Below are positions 1-9,000 of a DNA stretch of 27,071 bases, piece after piece. Origin of the DNA: an uncultured beta proteobacterium. Lineage in GTDB: Bacteria > Pseudomonadota > Gammaproteobacteria > Burkholderiales > Burkholderiaceae. Positions within the stretch are counted from its first letter, which is position 1; each line of letters opens with the position of its first letter. Made by a program: the position numbers and the translations under genes. The notes beneath the pieces are model-generated. The model was not told where the DNA came from. It saw only the letters and a program-made list of their open reading frames with translations, and did no database searches. The DNA is taken from positions 1 to 27,071 of the forward strand of contig CAIMPQ010000103.1 of NCBI GenBank assembly GCA_903843315.1, in the 5' to 3' direction.

Positions 1-681
1 ACCAGGGAGATTTTCTTTGATCCAGCGTGTGGCATTAATAAAATCTACCGCATAGTTGTCATGCTCTTCAATACCAGTAGCTATCGCAAAGATATTGGGA
101 TCAAAAATAATGTCTTCGGCAGGAAAGCCGATTTCATTGACGAGAATTTCATAACAACGCTGACAGATTTCTGTCTTGCGTTTGAATGTATCTGCCTGAC
201 CTGCTTCATCAAAGGCCATTACTACAGAGGCAGCACCATAGCGACGAAGTAAACGCGCCTGCTTTCTAAAAGACTCTTCACCTTCTTTTAAGGAAATTGA
301 ATTAACAATTGGTTTACCCTGAATACATTTCAATCCCGCCTCAATCACACTCCACTTAGAGGAGTCAATCATGATGGGAACGCGTGCAATATCTGGTTCA
401 GAAGCAATCAGATTTAAGAAGCGCGTCATTGCCGCCTCTGAGTCCAACATGGCTTCATCCATATTGATATCAATCACTTGTGCGCCATTCTCAACTTGTT
501 GACGAGCCACTACTAGCGCTTCATCAAATTGATTATTCAAAATCATGCGCGCAAAGGCTTTGGATCCGGTAACGTTAGTGCGTTCGCCAATGTTGACGAA
601 ACCTACTTCCGGAGTGACGTTAAAAGGCTCAAGCCCAGAAAGCTTCATTGCTGGCAGGGCTTTTTTATCTATCTTGCTCAT
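1..681 (-). CDS. metH: Methionine synthase, pterin-binding/B12 part (MetH2), 3' end outside the window
   Basis: The cobalamin-dependent methionine synthase transfers the methyl group of 5-methyl-THF through B12 to homocysteine in the cytoplasm. The 227 codons seen here run without a stop to the left edge. They begin MSKIDKKALPAMKLSG and carry the pterin-binding signature IGERTNVTGSKAF (residues 31-43) and, near the edge, FDPNIFAIATGIEEH. The B12-binding and SAM-reactivation domains must lie beyond position 1. The ATG overlaps the TGA of the upstream homocysteine-methyltransferase gene (ATGA, 678-681), which fixes the start and implies translational coupling. In E. coli both parts form one polypeptide of about 1200 residues; the split form is familiar in Burkholderiales. 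Confidence 0.95.
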   Translation of the reverse strand, partial: MSKIDKKALPAMKLSGLEPFNVTPEVGFVNIGERTNVTGSKAFARMILNNQFDEALVVARQQVENGAQVIDINMDEAMLDSEAAMTRFLNLIASEPDIARVPIMIDSSKWSVIEAGLKCIQGKPIVNSISLKEGEESFRKQARLLRRYGAASVVMAFDEAGQADTFKRKTEICQRCYEILVNEIGFPAEDIIFDPNIFAIATGIEEHDNYAVDFINATRWIKENLPG

Positions 682-1742
682 GCTGATGCCTCTACCGGCT
701 CGCGATAAAAAGCACGTGGTTTACGTTTAGCAACCGCATTGGCAATCGCACGAATATGGTCAGGAGTAGTTCCGCAGCAACCGCCCACCAAGTTCACCAA
801 ACCGTCTTTGGCGAAACCATCAACCAAGCTGGAAGTAATTTCAGGAGTTTCATCAAATCCGGTATCACTCATGGGATTAGGCAAGCCAGCATTGGGGTAG
901 CAAGAGACTGCCGCATCACAAATCCGTGCTAGCTCAGCAATATAAGGGCGCATTAAGGCTGCACCGAGTGCACAATTCAATCCAAATGTCAGTGGCTTGA
1001 TATGGCGTAAGCTATTCCAAAATGCTTCAACAGTTTGGCCAGAAAGAATGCGTCCTGAGGCATCTGTTACTGTTCCTGAAATCATGACTGGTAAACGCTC
1101 GCCAGTCTCTTCAAAAAATTCATCTAATGCAAACAGAGCAGCTTTCGCGTTCAGTGTGTCAAAAATCGTTTCAACCAAAAACAAATCTACGCCACCAGCA
1201 AATAGACCTTCAATCTGCTCACGATAAGAAGCACGCAATGCATCAAAAGTCACATTGCGTGCCCCTGGATCATTTACATCTGGAGAAATACTTGCTGTCT
1301 TGGGTGTAGGCCCAATTGCCCCAGCAGCAAATCGAGGTTTATCAGGAGTGCTATATTTTTCGCATGCAGCACGCGCTAGCTTTGCGGAGACTTCGTTCAT
1401 CTCACGGGCTAGACCAGCCATTTTGTAATCTTCTTGCGCTACAGAAGTGGCGCCAAACGTGTTGGTTTCAATAATGTCAGCGCCAGCATCTAAATACTGC
1501 TCATGGATCTTGCTAATGATGTGCGGTTGGGTCAGAACCAATAGTTCATTATTGCCCTTGATGTCGCCAGGATGATCGGCAAAGCGGGTATTGTTAGGCA
1601 ACCCGCGGTAGTCAGCTTCGCTTAATTTGTATTGCTGAATCATGGTGCCCATAGCGCCATCCAAAATCAGGATGCGCTGCTTTAGTAGCTCGGGTAGCGC
1701 CTGACCACGGGTGTAAGGCTGGGACAAACCATTAGATTGCAT
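678..1742 (-). CDS. metH: Homocysteine S-methyltransferase part of methionine synthase (MetH1)
   Basis: This 354-residue protein corresponds to the N-terminal homocysteine-binding barrel of MetH. It contains LDGAMGTMIQ (28-37) and the zinc/homocysteine-binding cysteines: C257 in GLNCALGA and C322-C323 in GGCCGTTPDHI, matching the three-cysteine site known for the family. It acts with the pterin/B12 protein encoded directly downstream; the two genes overlap by four bases. The start chosen is the ATG at 1742, the last codon before a 74-bp divergent gap; no strong Shine-Dalgarno sequence is visible. It could in principle be a free-standing S-methylmethionine-type methyltransferase, but the coupling to the MetH pterin domain argues against that. 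Confidence 0.95.
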   Translation of the reverse strand: MQSNGLSQPYTRGQALPELLKQRILILDGAMGTMIQQYKLSEADYRGLPNNTRFADHPGDIKGNNELLVLTQPHIISKIHEQYLDAGADIIETNTFGATSVAQEDYKMAGLAREMNEVSAKLARAACEKYSTPDKPRFAAGAIGPTPKTASISPDVNDPGARNVTFDALRASYREQIEGLFAGGVDLFLVETIFDTLNAKAALFALDEFFEETGERLPVMISGTVTDASGRILSGQTVEAFWNSLRHIKPLTFGLNCALGAALMRPYIAELARICDAAVSCYPNAGLPNPMSDTGFDETPEITSSLVDGFAKDGLVNLVGGCCGTTPDHIRAIANAVAKRKPRAFYREPVEASA

Positions 1743-1774
1743 TGTTTAACCGGGATTAATCTCTAGAATCCCTT

Positions 1775-1804
1775 ATTCTATTGGAAAAGCCACTTTTCAT
1801 TTAA
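1775..1804 (-). promoter_or_regulatory. Possible metH promoter with palindrome in the spacer
   Basis: Reading on the minus strand, TTAAAT (1799-1804) and TAGAAT (1775-1780) are separated by 18 bp. The -10 box matches consensus at five of six positions; the -35 box matches at only three. The spacer holds an inverted repeat, GAAAAG-CCA-CTTTTC (1784-1798). The location in the metH1/phaM divergent gap fits a promoter, but the assignment rests on weak matches. Confidence 0.3.
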
Positions 1805-1816
1805 CCCGGAGCCGGT

Positions 1817-2266
1817 ATGTTTGGAACAATTCCAGAATTCAATCAAAGCCTTGATATGTTTAAAACAATGTGGGGGCAAGGGGCCGCAGGTCAAGCAGGC
1901 CAGTTTCCTTTCACTACAGATGCCTCTAAGGCTGCAGGCGGCTTTGGATCTGCCTTTCCAGGCCTAGATGTTGATGAACTAGAAAAGCGCATCAAGGACC
2001 TCAAAAGTGTTGAGAATTGGCTAAATCTCAATCTCAACATCCTAAAATCGACTATTCAGGGTTTGGAAGTGCAGCACGCCACGATGATGGCGCTCAAATC
2101 CTTTGGTGATGCCGTATCTGCAGCAGGTGCAGCAGCTACCGCTCCAAGTGAAGAATCAGCAAGTAGAAGTAGTAGCTCTAAACCACGGAAAACCGCAACA
2201 CGCCGTCGTCGCAAAGCTGGCGACGCAACTTTCCTTGACGAAGTAGGTAATTCAGGTGAGCAATAG
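1817..2266 (+). CDS. PhaM-family protein (polyhydroxyalkanoate granule-associated / DNA-binding type)
   Basis: The 149-residue protein opens with MFGTIPEFNQSLDMFKTMWG, followed by a Gly/Ala-rich stretch and a helical, probably coiled-coil region at about 50-100 (LDVDELEKRIKDLKSVENWL, LKSTIQGLEVQHATMMALKS). The end is Ala/Ser-rich and then basic (KPRKTATRRRRK, 122-133). This layout matches PhaM, which in Ralstonia/Cupriavidus activates PHA synthase and ties granules to DNA through a basic tail. The start is supported by CGGAG a few bases upstream. No phaC lies in the window, so a granule role is inferred. The last 29 codons overlap the 3' end of the opposing hydrolase gene. Confidence 0.8.
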   Translation: MFGTIPEFNQSLDMFKTMWGQGAAGQAGQFPFTTDASKAAGGFGSAFPGLDVDELEKRIKDLKSVENWLNLNLNILKSTIQGLEVQHATMMALKSFGDAVSAAGAAATAPSEESASRSSSSKPRKTATRRRRKAGDATFLDEVGNSGEQ

Positions 2267-3263
2267 CCTCACCCATAGCAAAAGTGAGTTGGTGAATATC
2301 TAATTCACGCTTAAATAAAACCGGCACGATCTCCCGAGCATGTGCTGGTTTTTTACATGCACCTAGTGTCTCTGCTAAGCGCTCATCGTGATGTGTTTTC
2401 AATTGAGCAATGCGTGGCTTCATACCAGTGAATGGTTTGCCATGAGAAGGCAGTACGAGCGTATCGTCAGGCAACGGTAAATATCGGTCAAGGGATTCCA
2501 AATACAAACCCAATGGATCAGCATCTGGGTCGGCGTCATAAACGCTCACATTGGTCGAGATCCGAGGTAAAAGCATATCTCCAGCAATCAATACTCCAAG
2601 CTCTTTGCAGAAGAGAGATGCATGCTCTGGGGCGTGACCAAAACCCATGATGACTTGCCACTGCTTGCCGCCGATCAAAATACTTTCACCTTCCATAATG
2701 CGGCGGTATTGGCGCGGCACACCCGGAACCATATTGCTATAGTAATTTGAGCGCGCACGAATCTTTTCTAAATCCTCAGGCGCTGTTAAGCCATGTCGCT
2801 GAAAATGATCCGCTGAACCGCCTCCACCAGCACGCGCGCCTACTGCAGCACCGCCCTCTTTACAACTAAGCCATTGCGCCGTTAAATAATCTGTCATGGA
2901 AATCCATATTGGCACATTCCATTTTTCACATAACCATTGCGACAAGCCAATGTGATCTGGATGCATATGCGTCACGATGACCCGTATCACAGGCAAACCC
3001 TCTAACTGGCTCGCAAAAATCTGTTCCCAGGCTGCTCGGGTTTCATCATTTGCAATTCCACAATCAACAATAGTCCAACCATCAACGCCATCAATTTCAT
3101 CGCGTAGCAACCATAGATTGATGTGGTCTAAAGCAAACGGCAATCTCATTCTAAGCCAGCGAACGCCTGGGGCGAGCTCAATCGTGCTGCCCATTTCAGG
3201 AAGTGCGTCCCCTAATGGATAATGAATAGCATTTTCAGCATTTGCCTGGTTTTGAGTGGTCAT
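2178..3263 (-). CDS. Metallo-beta-lactamase-fold hydrolase
   Basis: A cytoplasmic 361-residue MBL-fold hydrolase with the metal site clearly visible: THMHPDH (98-104, the HxHxDH motif), H210 in GFGHAPEH, D229 in AGDMLLP and H274 in LPSHGKPF. The N-terminal third is a beta-sandwich half (WTIVDCGIANDETRAAW) and the final 80 residues form a helical/winged tail typical of glyoxalase-II-like hydrolases. The substrate is unknown; a thioester or other ester is a reasonable guess from the fold only. The ATG at 3263 is the likely start, with no clear Shine-Dalgarno sequence. It converges on, and overlaps by 89 bp, the PhaM-like gene. Confidence 0.88.
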   Translation of the reverse strand: MTTQNQANAENAIHYPLGDALPEMGSTIELAPGVRWLRMRLPFALDHINLWLLRDEIDGVDGWTIVDCGIANDETRAAWEQIFASQLEGLPVIRVIVTHMHPDHIGLSQWLCEKWNVPIWISMTDYLTAQWLSCKEGGAAVGARAGGGGSADHFQRHGLTAPEDLEKIRARSNYYSNMVPGVPRQYRRIMEGESILIGGKQWQVIMGFGHAPEHASLFCKELGVLIAGDMLLPRISTNVSVYDADPDADPLGLYLESLDRYLPLPDDTLVLPSHGKPFTGMKPRIAQLKTHHDERLAETLGACKKPAHAREIVPVLFKRELDIHQLTFAMGEAIAHLNYLLRQGKLRRQLCDDGVLRFSVV

Positions 3264-3311
3264 AATTTGGGTTTAATTTTCTTTTGAGTTGCTAATGTTT
3301 TTAGGCTTACT

Positions 3312-3488
3312 TTGACAACAGTTCCTTCACCTTGCATCAATTGGTGCGATATGAATCCAGAGAACGGCTACTGCCGCGGATGCTATCGCACACTTACTGA
3401 AATCGCAGAGTGGTCTGAGTTTTCAAATACTGAAAAGCTTGAGGTATGGTCTCAACTCGAAACACGTAAACCTCAAACCGCACAGTAG
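3312..3488 (+). CDS. DUF1289 family small cysteine-rich protein
   Basis: A 58-residue frame reading PSPCINWCDMNPENGYCRGC followed by YRTLTEIAEWSEFSNTEK. Four cysteines (C8, C12, C21, C24) in the pattern CxxxC-x8-CxxC, then a helix with the family's RTLxEIxxWS signature, place it in DUF1289, small probable metal-binding proteins of unknown function in Proteobacteria. A stop at 3285-3287 limits the frame upstream, and the only usable start before the first cysteine is TTG at 3312, preceded by TAGG at six bases. It diverges from the MBL hydrolase and converges on the AcuI-like gene. Confidence 0.8.
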   Translation: MTTVPSPCINWCDMNPENGYCRGCYRTLTEIAEWSEFSNTEKLEVWSQLETRKPQTAQ

Positions 3489-3501
3489 AGCTCTGATCTA
3501 T

Positions 3502-4485
3502 CTACTTATTCACATCGACAATTAAGCGGCCGCGCACATTTCCGGCCATCAACTCTTGCGCATACTTTAGCGATTCTTCTAAAGTAATTTCATGAGAAAT
3601 TTCATCTAGCGTTTTGAGATCGACCAGTTTACTTAACTGCTCGTATGCAGCAATGCGTTTTGCACGGGGAACCGTAACGCTATTCACACCATATAAAGTG
3701 ACACCTCGCAAGATAAACGGTGCCACTGACGAAGGGAAATCCATCCCCTGTGCAAGGCCGCAAGCAGCTACTGCACCATTACTTTTTGTTTGAGCGCAAG
3801 CATTCGCTAAGGTGTGGCTACCAACGCTATCTAATACTGCCGCCCAACGTTCTTTTGCTAAAGGTTTTCCTGGTTCGGATAAAGTGTTTCGATCGATTAC
3901 TTCAGCTGCACCCAACTTCTTCAAGTAGTCTGCCTCGGCCATGCGTCCTGTACTTGCAACAACCGTAAAGCCCAACTTACTCAGCAGCGCAACTGCAAAA
4001 CTTCCTACGCCCCCGGCCGCACCTGTGACCAATACCTCGCCATCACTTGGCTTGAGATCGTGTTTTTGCAGTGCCATGACGCAGAGCATAGCGGTATAGC
4101 CAGCCGTACCAATTGCCAAAGCTTGCTTAGCAGTAAAGCCTTTAGGTAAGGGAATTAACCATTCTGCTTTTACCCGCGCTTGTTGTGCCAAACCGCCCCA
4201 GTGGCCTTCGCCCACTCCCCAGCCGTTTAAGAGCACCATATCGCCCGCTTTAAAGTCTGGGCTACTACTTTCTATTACTTCCCCCGCAAAGTCGATTCCA
4301 GGCACCATAGGAAAACTTCTCACTACCGGGCTCTTACCAGTAATGGCTAGTCCATCTTTGTAATTCAGGGTGGAATACAACACCTTCACCCGCACATCGC
4401 CCTCTGGGAGGCTGGACTCATCTGCCTCGCCCAACTCAGCGCGATAGCCCCGATCATCCTTATTTATTAATATTGCTTTAAACAT
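3502..4485 (-). CDS. acuI: AcuI/YhdH-family NADPH-dependent acrylyl-CoA reductase-like oxidoreductase (MDR family)
   Basis: A 327-residue zinc-free medium-chain reductase. It has the N-terminal GroES-like domain with STLNYKDGLAITGK (38-51) and PMVPGIDFAGEV (59-70), the Rossmann dinucleotide site VTGAAGGVGSFA (153-164), and the conserved tail GRLIVDV. This pattern is that of YhdH/YhfP proteins; the AcuI members reduce acryloyl-CoA to propionyl-CoA with NADPH. Whether this copy uses acryloyl-CoA or a related enoyl or quinone substrate cannot be told from sequence. The ATG at 4485 follows AAGGAAGAGAC, a good ribosome binding site. It diverges from the lipoprotein gene across about 87 bp. Confidence 0.88.
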   Translation of the reverse strand: MFKAILINKDDRGYRAELGEADESSLPEGDVRVKVLYSTLNYKDGLAITGKSPVVRSFPMVPGIDFAGEVIESSSPDFKAGDMVLLNGWGVGEGHWGGLAQQARVKAEWLIPLPKGFTAKQALAIGTAGYTAMLCVMALQKHDLKPSDGEVLVTGAAGGVGSFAVALLSKLGFTVVASTGRMAEADYLKKLGAAEVIDRNTLSEPGKPLAKERWAAVLDSVGSHTLANACAQTKSNGAVAACGLAQGMDFPSSVAPFILRGVTLYGVNSVTVPRAKRIAAYEQLSKLVDLKTLDEISHEITLEESLKYAQELMAGNVRGRLIVDVNK

Positions 4486-4572
4486 GTCTCTTCCTTTTAG
4501 AACGAGGTTTTTCCCCGCAACAATTGCTTAATAGGTTTATCCTAACGAGCATTGCTAATTATGGAGGCTTCC

Positions 4573-4869
4573 ATGAAAAAAATTCTACTATTAACCGCGA
4601 TTTCTGGCTCATTGCTCTCGGGGTGCTATTCCACCCAAATCAACATGTCCATGGGAAATATGCGCTTAATTACCTCTAGCGCTGATCCACAGGACGTAAT
4701 GAACTTTGCTAGCAAGGCCTGTAGGGACGACTTTTATGAAGGTGCTAGCTTCCTTTCGAAGGCTGGCAAGGAATATCGCTTTAAATGCGTAAAAGCGGAA
4801 GAAAATGAAATATTGATTCCTATTCCAGGCACAACTATCCCACCTGCGAAAACAGCAGAAGCCAAGTAA
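4573..4869 (+). CDS. Small predicted lipoprotein of unknown function
   Basis: The 98-residue product has a type II signal peptide: MKKILLLTAISGSLLSGC, with lipobox LSGC and the lipidated cysteine at 18. The mature part is about 80 residues, with cysteines at 50 and 72 that could form a disulfide, and a Pro/Ala-rich end. I do not recognise a family. The start at 4573 is preferred over in-frame codons from 4552 because GGAGG lies five bases upstream and only this start gives a normal signal peptide. It is followed at 10 bp by the flavin reductase gene and probably leads a three-gene transcript. Confidence 0.8.
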   Translation: MKKILLLTAISGSLLSGCYSTQINMSMGNMRLITSSADPQDVMNFASKACRDDFYEGASFLSKAGKEYRFKCVKAEENEILIPIPGTTIPPAKTAEAK

Positions 4870-4879
4870 ACGGAAATAG

Positions 4880-5380
4880 ATGACCCCATTTACCTCACAA
4901 GAACTACGCAAGGGATTCGCTTCCTTTGCAACCGGGGTCACAGTGATTACCTGCCTAGATGTAGAAGGCCAACATCACGGCATAACGATCAGCTCGTTTA
5001 ATACCGTCTCTTTAGAGCCCCCACTGATTCTTTGGAGCCTAAAGAAGCATTCCCGCCTCATGCCTTGGGTCGAAGTCGGAAAAAAACATCTGATCCACGT
5101 GCTTGAACGCTCTCAAGAGAATTTAGCGATGCACTTTGCTACCGTGAAACTAGATCAATTTGTTGGGGTAGACCATAAACTAGCAGTTAGTGGCTTAACG
5201 CAAATTGAGCATTGTGTTGCCTACTATGAGTGCGAAACAATCTCCGTACATATTGGTGGCGACCACAACATCATTGTGGCTAAAGTGATTAACTTAAAAA
5301 ATCATCCTGAAAAAGAGCCTCTGATTTTTGCTCGCAGTAAATTTGTTGGTCTCAATTTCACCGAATCCAACTCCAACTAA
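4880..5380 (+). CDS. Flavin reductase-like FMN-binding protein
   Basis: A 166-residue split-barrel flavin reductase. Family features include the N-terminal FRKGFA-like segment (LRKGFASFATGVTVITC), the flavin-contact strand GITISSFNTVSLEPPLILWS (about 35-54) and the C-terminal IIVAKVINLKNHPEKEPLIF region. Such proteins reduce FMN/FAD with NAD(P)H, often for a two-component monooxygenase. No oxygenase is adjacent, so the partner is unknown. GGAAATAG precedes the ATG. The gene sits 10 bp after the lipoprotein gene and 21 bp before the glutathione transferase gene. Confidence 0.9.
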   Translation: MTPFTSQELRKGFASFATGVTVITCLDVEGQHHGITISSFNTVSLEPPLILWSLKKHSRLMPWVEVGKKHLIHVLERSQENLAMHFATVKLDQFVGVDHKLAVSGLTQIEHCVAYYECETISVHIGGDHNIIVAKVINLKNHPEKEPLIFARSKFVGLNFTESNSN

Positions 5381-5401
5381 GCCGCTTTAAAAGGAAATAT
5401 C

Positions 5402-6064
5402 ATGCTGCGTTTATGGGGTCGTAAAAGTTCCATCAATGTTCAAAAAGTGCTATGGTGTCTTGCCGAACTAGGCTTAAAAGAGAACATCGATTTTGAACGT
5501 ATCGATGCCGGCCTTCACTTTGGCGTAATTCACACTCCTGAGTTTTTAAAATTAAATCCAAACGGCTTAGTACCCGCCTTACAAGACGATGAATTGGTAC
5601 TCTGGGAGTCCAATACCATCTTGCGTTACTTGATCCAACAATACGATAAAAATAAACGATTCCCAGTAGACAATTTATCTAAGTACGGATCTGAAAAATG
5701 GTTAGATTGGCAACTTACTACCTTGTGGCCATCATTGCGTCGTGCCTTTCTTGGGCTAACTAGAACTCCAGAAGCTGAGCGTGACTATGATGCAATCTAC
5801 CAGGGATATCAAGCGACTAATCAATCACTCAAATTGCTTGATGACATTCTTGAAAAACAATCTTATTGCTCTGGCAAGCAATTTCATATTGGCGATATTG
5901 TGCTTGCTTTAGGCATTCATCGCTGGGTATTACTACATCAAGCCTTCCCTGAAAAAACCGGACCACGCGCCGAACTGAAGCATATTACTCGCTGGTTAAA
6001 ACAACTTGAGAATGAAACTTGCTTTAAAGATTTTGCAGATAAAGAACTCAATATCGTTAAATAA
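5402..6064 (+). CDS. Glutathione S-transferase family protein
   Basis: A 220-residue soluble protein with an N-terminal thioredoxin-like GST domain (MLRLWGRKSSINVQKVLWCL, then NPNGLVPALQDD and ESNTILRYLIQQY, about residues 52-80) and an all-helical C-terminal domain. The WGRKSSINVQK start suggests Ser10/Ser11 at the usual glutathione-activating position. AAAGGAAATATC before the ATG gives a good ribosome binding site. It is last in the lipoprotein, flavin reductase, GST series and ends 20 bp from the stop of the convergent efflux pump gene. The substrate is not predictable. Confidence 0.92.
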   Translation: MLRLWGRKSSINVQKVLWCLAELGLKENIDFERIDAGLHFGVIHTPEFLKLNPNGLVPALQDDELVLWESNTILRYLIQQYDKNKRFPVDNLSKYGSEKWLDWQLTTLWPSLRRAFLGLTRTPEAERDYDAIYQGYQATNQSLKLLDDILEKQSYCSGKQFHIGDIVLALGIHRWVLLHQAFPEKTGPRAELKHITRWLKQLENETCFKDFADKELNIVK

Positions 6065-6084
6065 AGATTCTTTAGCCTCCTCTT

Positions 6085-9000
6085 TTACTGTTGTTTAAAT
6101 TTATTCGCATGATGATCGGCGCCAATAAATAGATACATCGCTGGCACGACAAATAAGGTAAATAAGGTACCAATCGATAGACCAGTAAAGATCACGATTC
6201 CCATGGATTGACGGCCAGCAGCACCAGCTCCCGAGGCTATGACCAAAGGTAATACGCCTAATACCATCGCAGCAGTCGTCATCAAGATTGGCCTTAAGCG
6301 AACACTACTTGCCTCAACGATCGCATCCAGCTTGCTGCGCCCCTCAGCCTGCAATTCATTTGCAAACTCTACGATCAAAATACCGTGCTTACTAATCAAC
6401 CCCATGAGCGTGACTAAACCCACTTGGGTATACACGTTCAGAGTTGTGAATCCTAAATTAATAAAGATCAGTGCACCAAACAAAGCAAGCGGTACAGAGA
6501 CCAAAATCACAATTGGATCGCGGAAGCTTTCAAACTGAGCGGCAAGCACTAGGAACACAATTAAGATGGCAAAGAACATCGTTACCAAGAAGCCGCCAGA
6601 CTCCGCCATAAACTGGCGTGAGGGACCGGCATAGTCCATGCTGTAACCATTCGGTGCAACCTCTTTCAAGGCTTGACGCATGAACTCCAATACATCTGCC
6701 TCAGAAATAAATGGAGTACTGACTCCAGAAATCGTTGCAGAGTTCAATTGCTGAAAGTGATTGATTGATTGGGGAACCACCTTTTGCTTGATGCTTGCAA
6801 TGGTTCGAGCCTGAATCATCGCGCCACTAGGAGTACGGATGTAGTAATCCAAGATTTGATCAGGGTTTAAGCGGTCTACTTGTTTAACCTGAGGAATCAC
6901 CCTGTAAGAACGTCCTGAAACTGAAAAATAGTTTACATAACCACCGCCCAGAGCAGCAGATAAAGCAGAGCCCACCTGTTGCTGTGTCATACCTAATGCG
7001 GCAACCTTTTCTCGATCAATCACCAAAACATCTTGAGGCTTATCAATCTTTAAATCCGAGTCCACAAAGAAGAAATTGCCACTGCGACGTGCCTTATCCA
7101 AAACTGCCTGAGAAACTTCGTTTAATTGTTCATAAGACTCTGTCGTATTAATCACCACCTGAACTGGTAAGCCCTGTGCTCCAGGCAATGCGGGAAACTG
7201 GAATGCTGCTACGCGAGCGCCAGCAATCGTGTTCCACTTCTCCTGCATGTCTTCCTGAAACTTTGTCGCATTACGATTGCGCTCGCCCCAGTCTTTCAAT
7301 AAGACACCACCAAAGCTACTGGTAGGACTCGTGATTTGAAACATCTGCTCGTATTCTGGTTCAGCGCTGGATATTTGGTAGATTTGATCTGCATAAGTCT
7401 GCATTTGGGTTACGGTGCTATTCGGTGGCCCAGATGCTTGCATCAGAACAATGCCCTGGTCTTCCGTTGGTGCAAGCTCTGCACGAGCAGTAGCATATAA
7501 ATACGCTACGCCACCCAAAAGGATTGCACCCATGATGATAATGACTTGCCAGGTACTCAATAACTCACGCAAGGTAGTTTGATAGCTGTGGTGCACCTTA
7601 TCAAAAATCAAATCTATCTTTTTTACCAATGCAGATGTTTCTTGCTCTTCAGTAAAGATGCGGGAGCACATCATTGGAGAAAGTGTTAACGCAATTAAGC
7701 CTGAGACGGCTACGGCACTTGCAAGAGTAAATGCAAACTCCGTAAACAGAGCTCCGGTTAAGCCCCCCTGAAATCCGATCGGGATATAAACAGCAATCAA
7801 AACTACTGTCATCGCCACAATCGGACCGCCTAATTCACGTGCAGCAATTAAGGATGCCTCTAAAGGAGACTTCCCTTCCTTCATATGGCGATCGACGTTT
7901 TCTACCACGATGATGGCGTCGTCTACTACCAGGCCAATAGCTAGAACCAAAGCTAAAAGCGTCAGCAAATTAATGGAGTAACCCAATATCTGCATTAAAA
8001 AGAAGGTGCCAATTAATGAAAGTGGCATAGCGATTACTGGGACGGCAACAGCACGAACGCTACCCAAGAAGAGGTAGATCACTACCGTCACAATAAGTAA
8101 TGCTTCAATTAGTGTTGTTACGACTTCATCAATAGAGCTAGTAATAAATTTGGTGGAGTCGTAAACAATTTTGCCAGTCATACCGATGGGCAATTGCTTC
8201 TGGAGGTCCGGCACTACATCGCGAACCCGCTGAGCGACATCGAGTAGGTTTGCTTGCGGAGCAACCTTGATGGCAATAAATACGGATTTTTTGCCACTGA
8301 AAGCAACATTGGTGTTGTAGTCTTCTGAGCCCAAAGTCACATTCGCAACCTGATCCAAATAAACGATATTGACACCATTACTCTTCACAACCAACTTACG
8401 AAACTCTTCTAAGGTGTGCAAATCCGTACCAGCGACTAAGTCAACTGCCACCATATCGCCTTTAGTACTTCCCACTGCAGATAAATAGTTGTTAGCAGCC
8501 ATAGCTGCATATACGTCATCAGCGCCAACCCCAAGCCCAGCCATCTTTTCGCGGTCCAACCAGGCGCGTAGAGCAAATTTTCTACCGCCAGTAATTTCTG
8601 CGTTTTGCACACCCTCAACAGAATCTAATTTCGGTTTAACCACACGCAATAGGTAATCGGTAATGGCGTTATTCGGTATTTCATCACTGTAGAAGCCCAT
8701 ATACATGGCAGCGGTTGATTGACCAATTTGCACTGTCAGCACTGGCTGCTGAGCCTGTGGAGGTAGCTGATTTTTAACTGCGCTAATTTGTGTCTGAATC
8801 TGCGTTAGCGCTGCATTGGAGTCATAGTTCAACTTCAAGGTGGCGATGATGGTTGAAACACCACTGACACTAGTGGAGGATAGGTAATCAATTCCTTGCG
8901 CTTGGGCGATAGACGCTTCAAGCGGTTGCGTAATGAAGCCAGCGATGGTCTCTGGATCTGCACCATAGTAAGCAGTCGTTACCGTCACAATCGCATTTTG

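Noticed and set aside
1743..1816. Cobalamin or SAM riboswitch upstream of metH
   Set aside because: The gap is only 74 bp and lacks the conserved cores of either class.
6239..6538. Plus-strand open frames inside the RND pump gene
   Set aside because: They are shadows of a strongly conserved minus-strand gene, with no family resemblance or ribosome binding site; the same holds for other antisense frames in the window.
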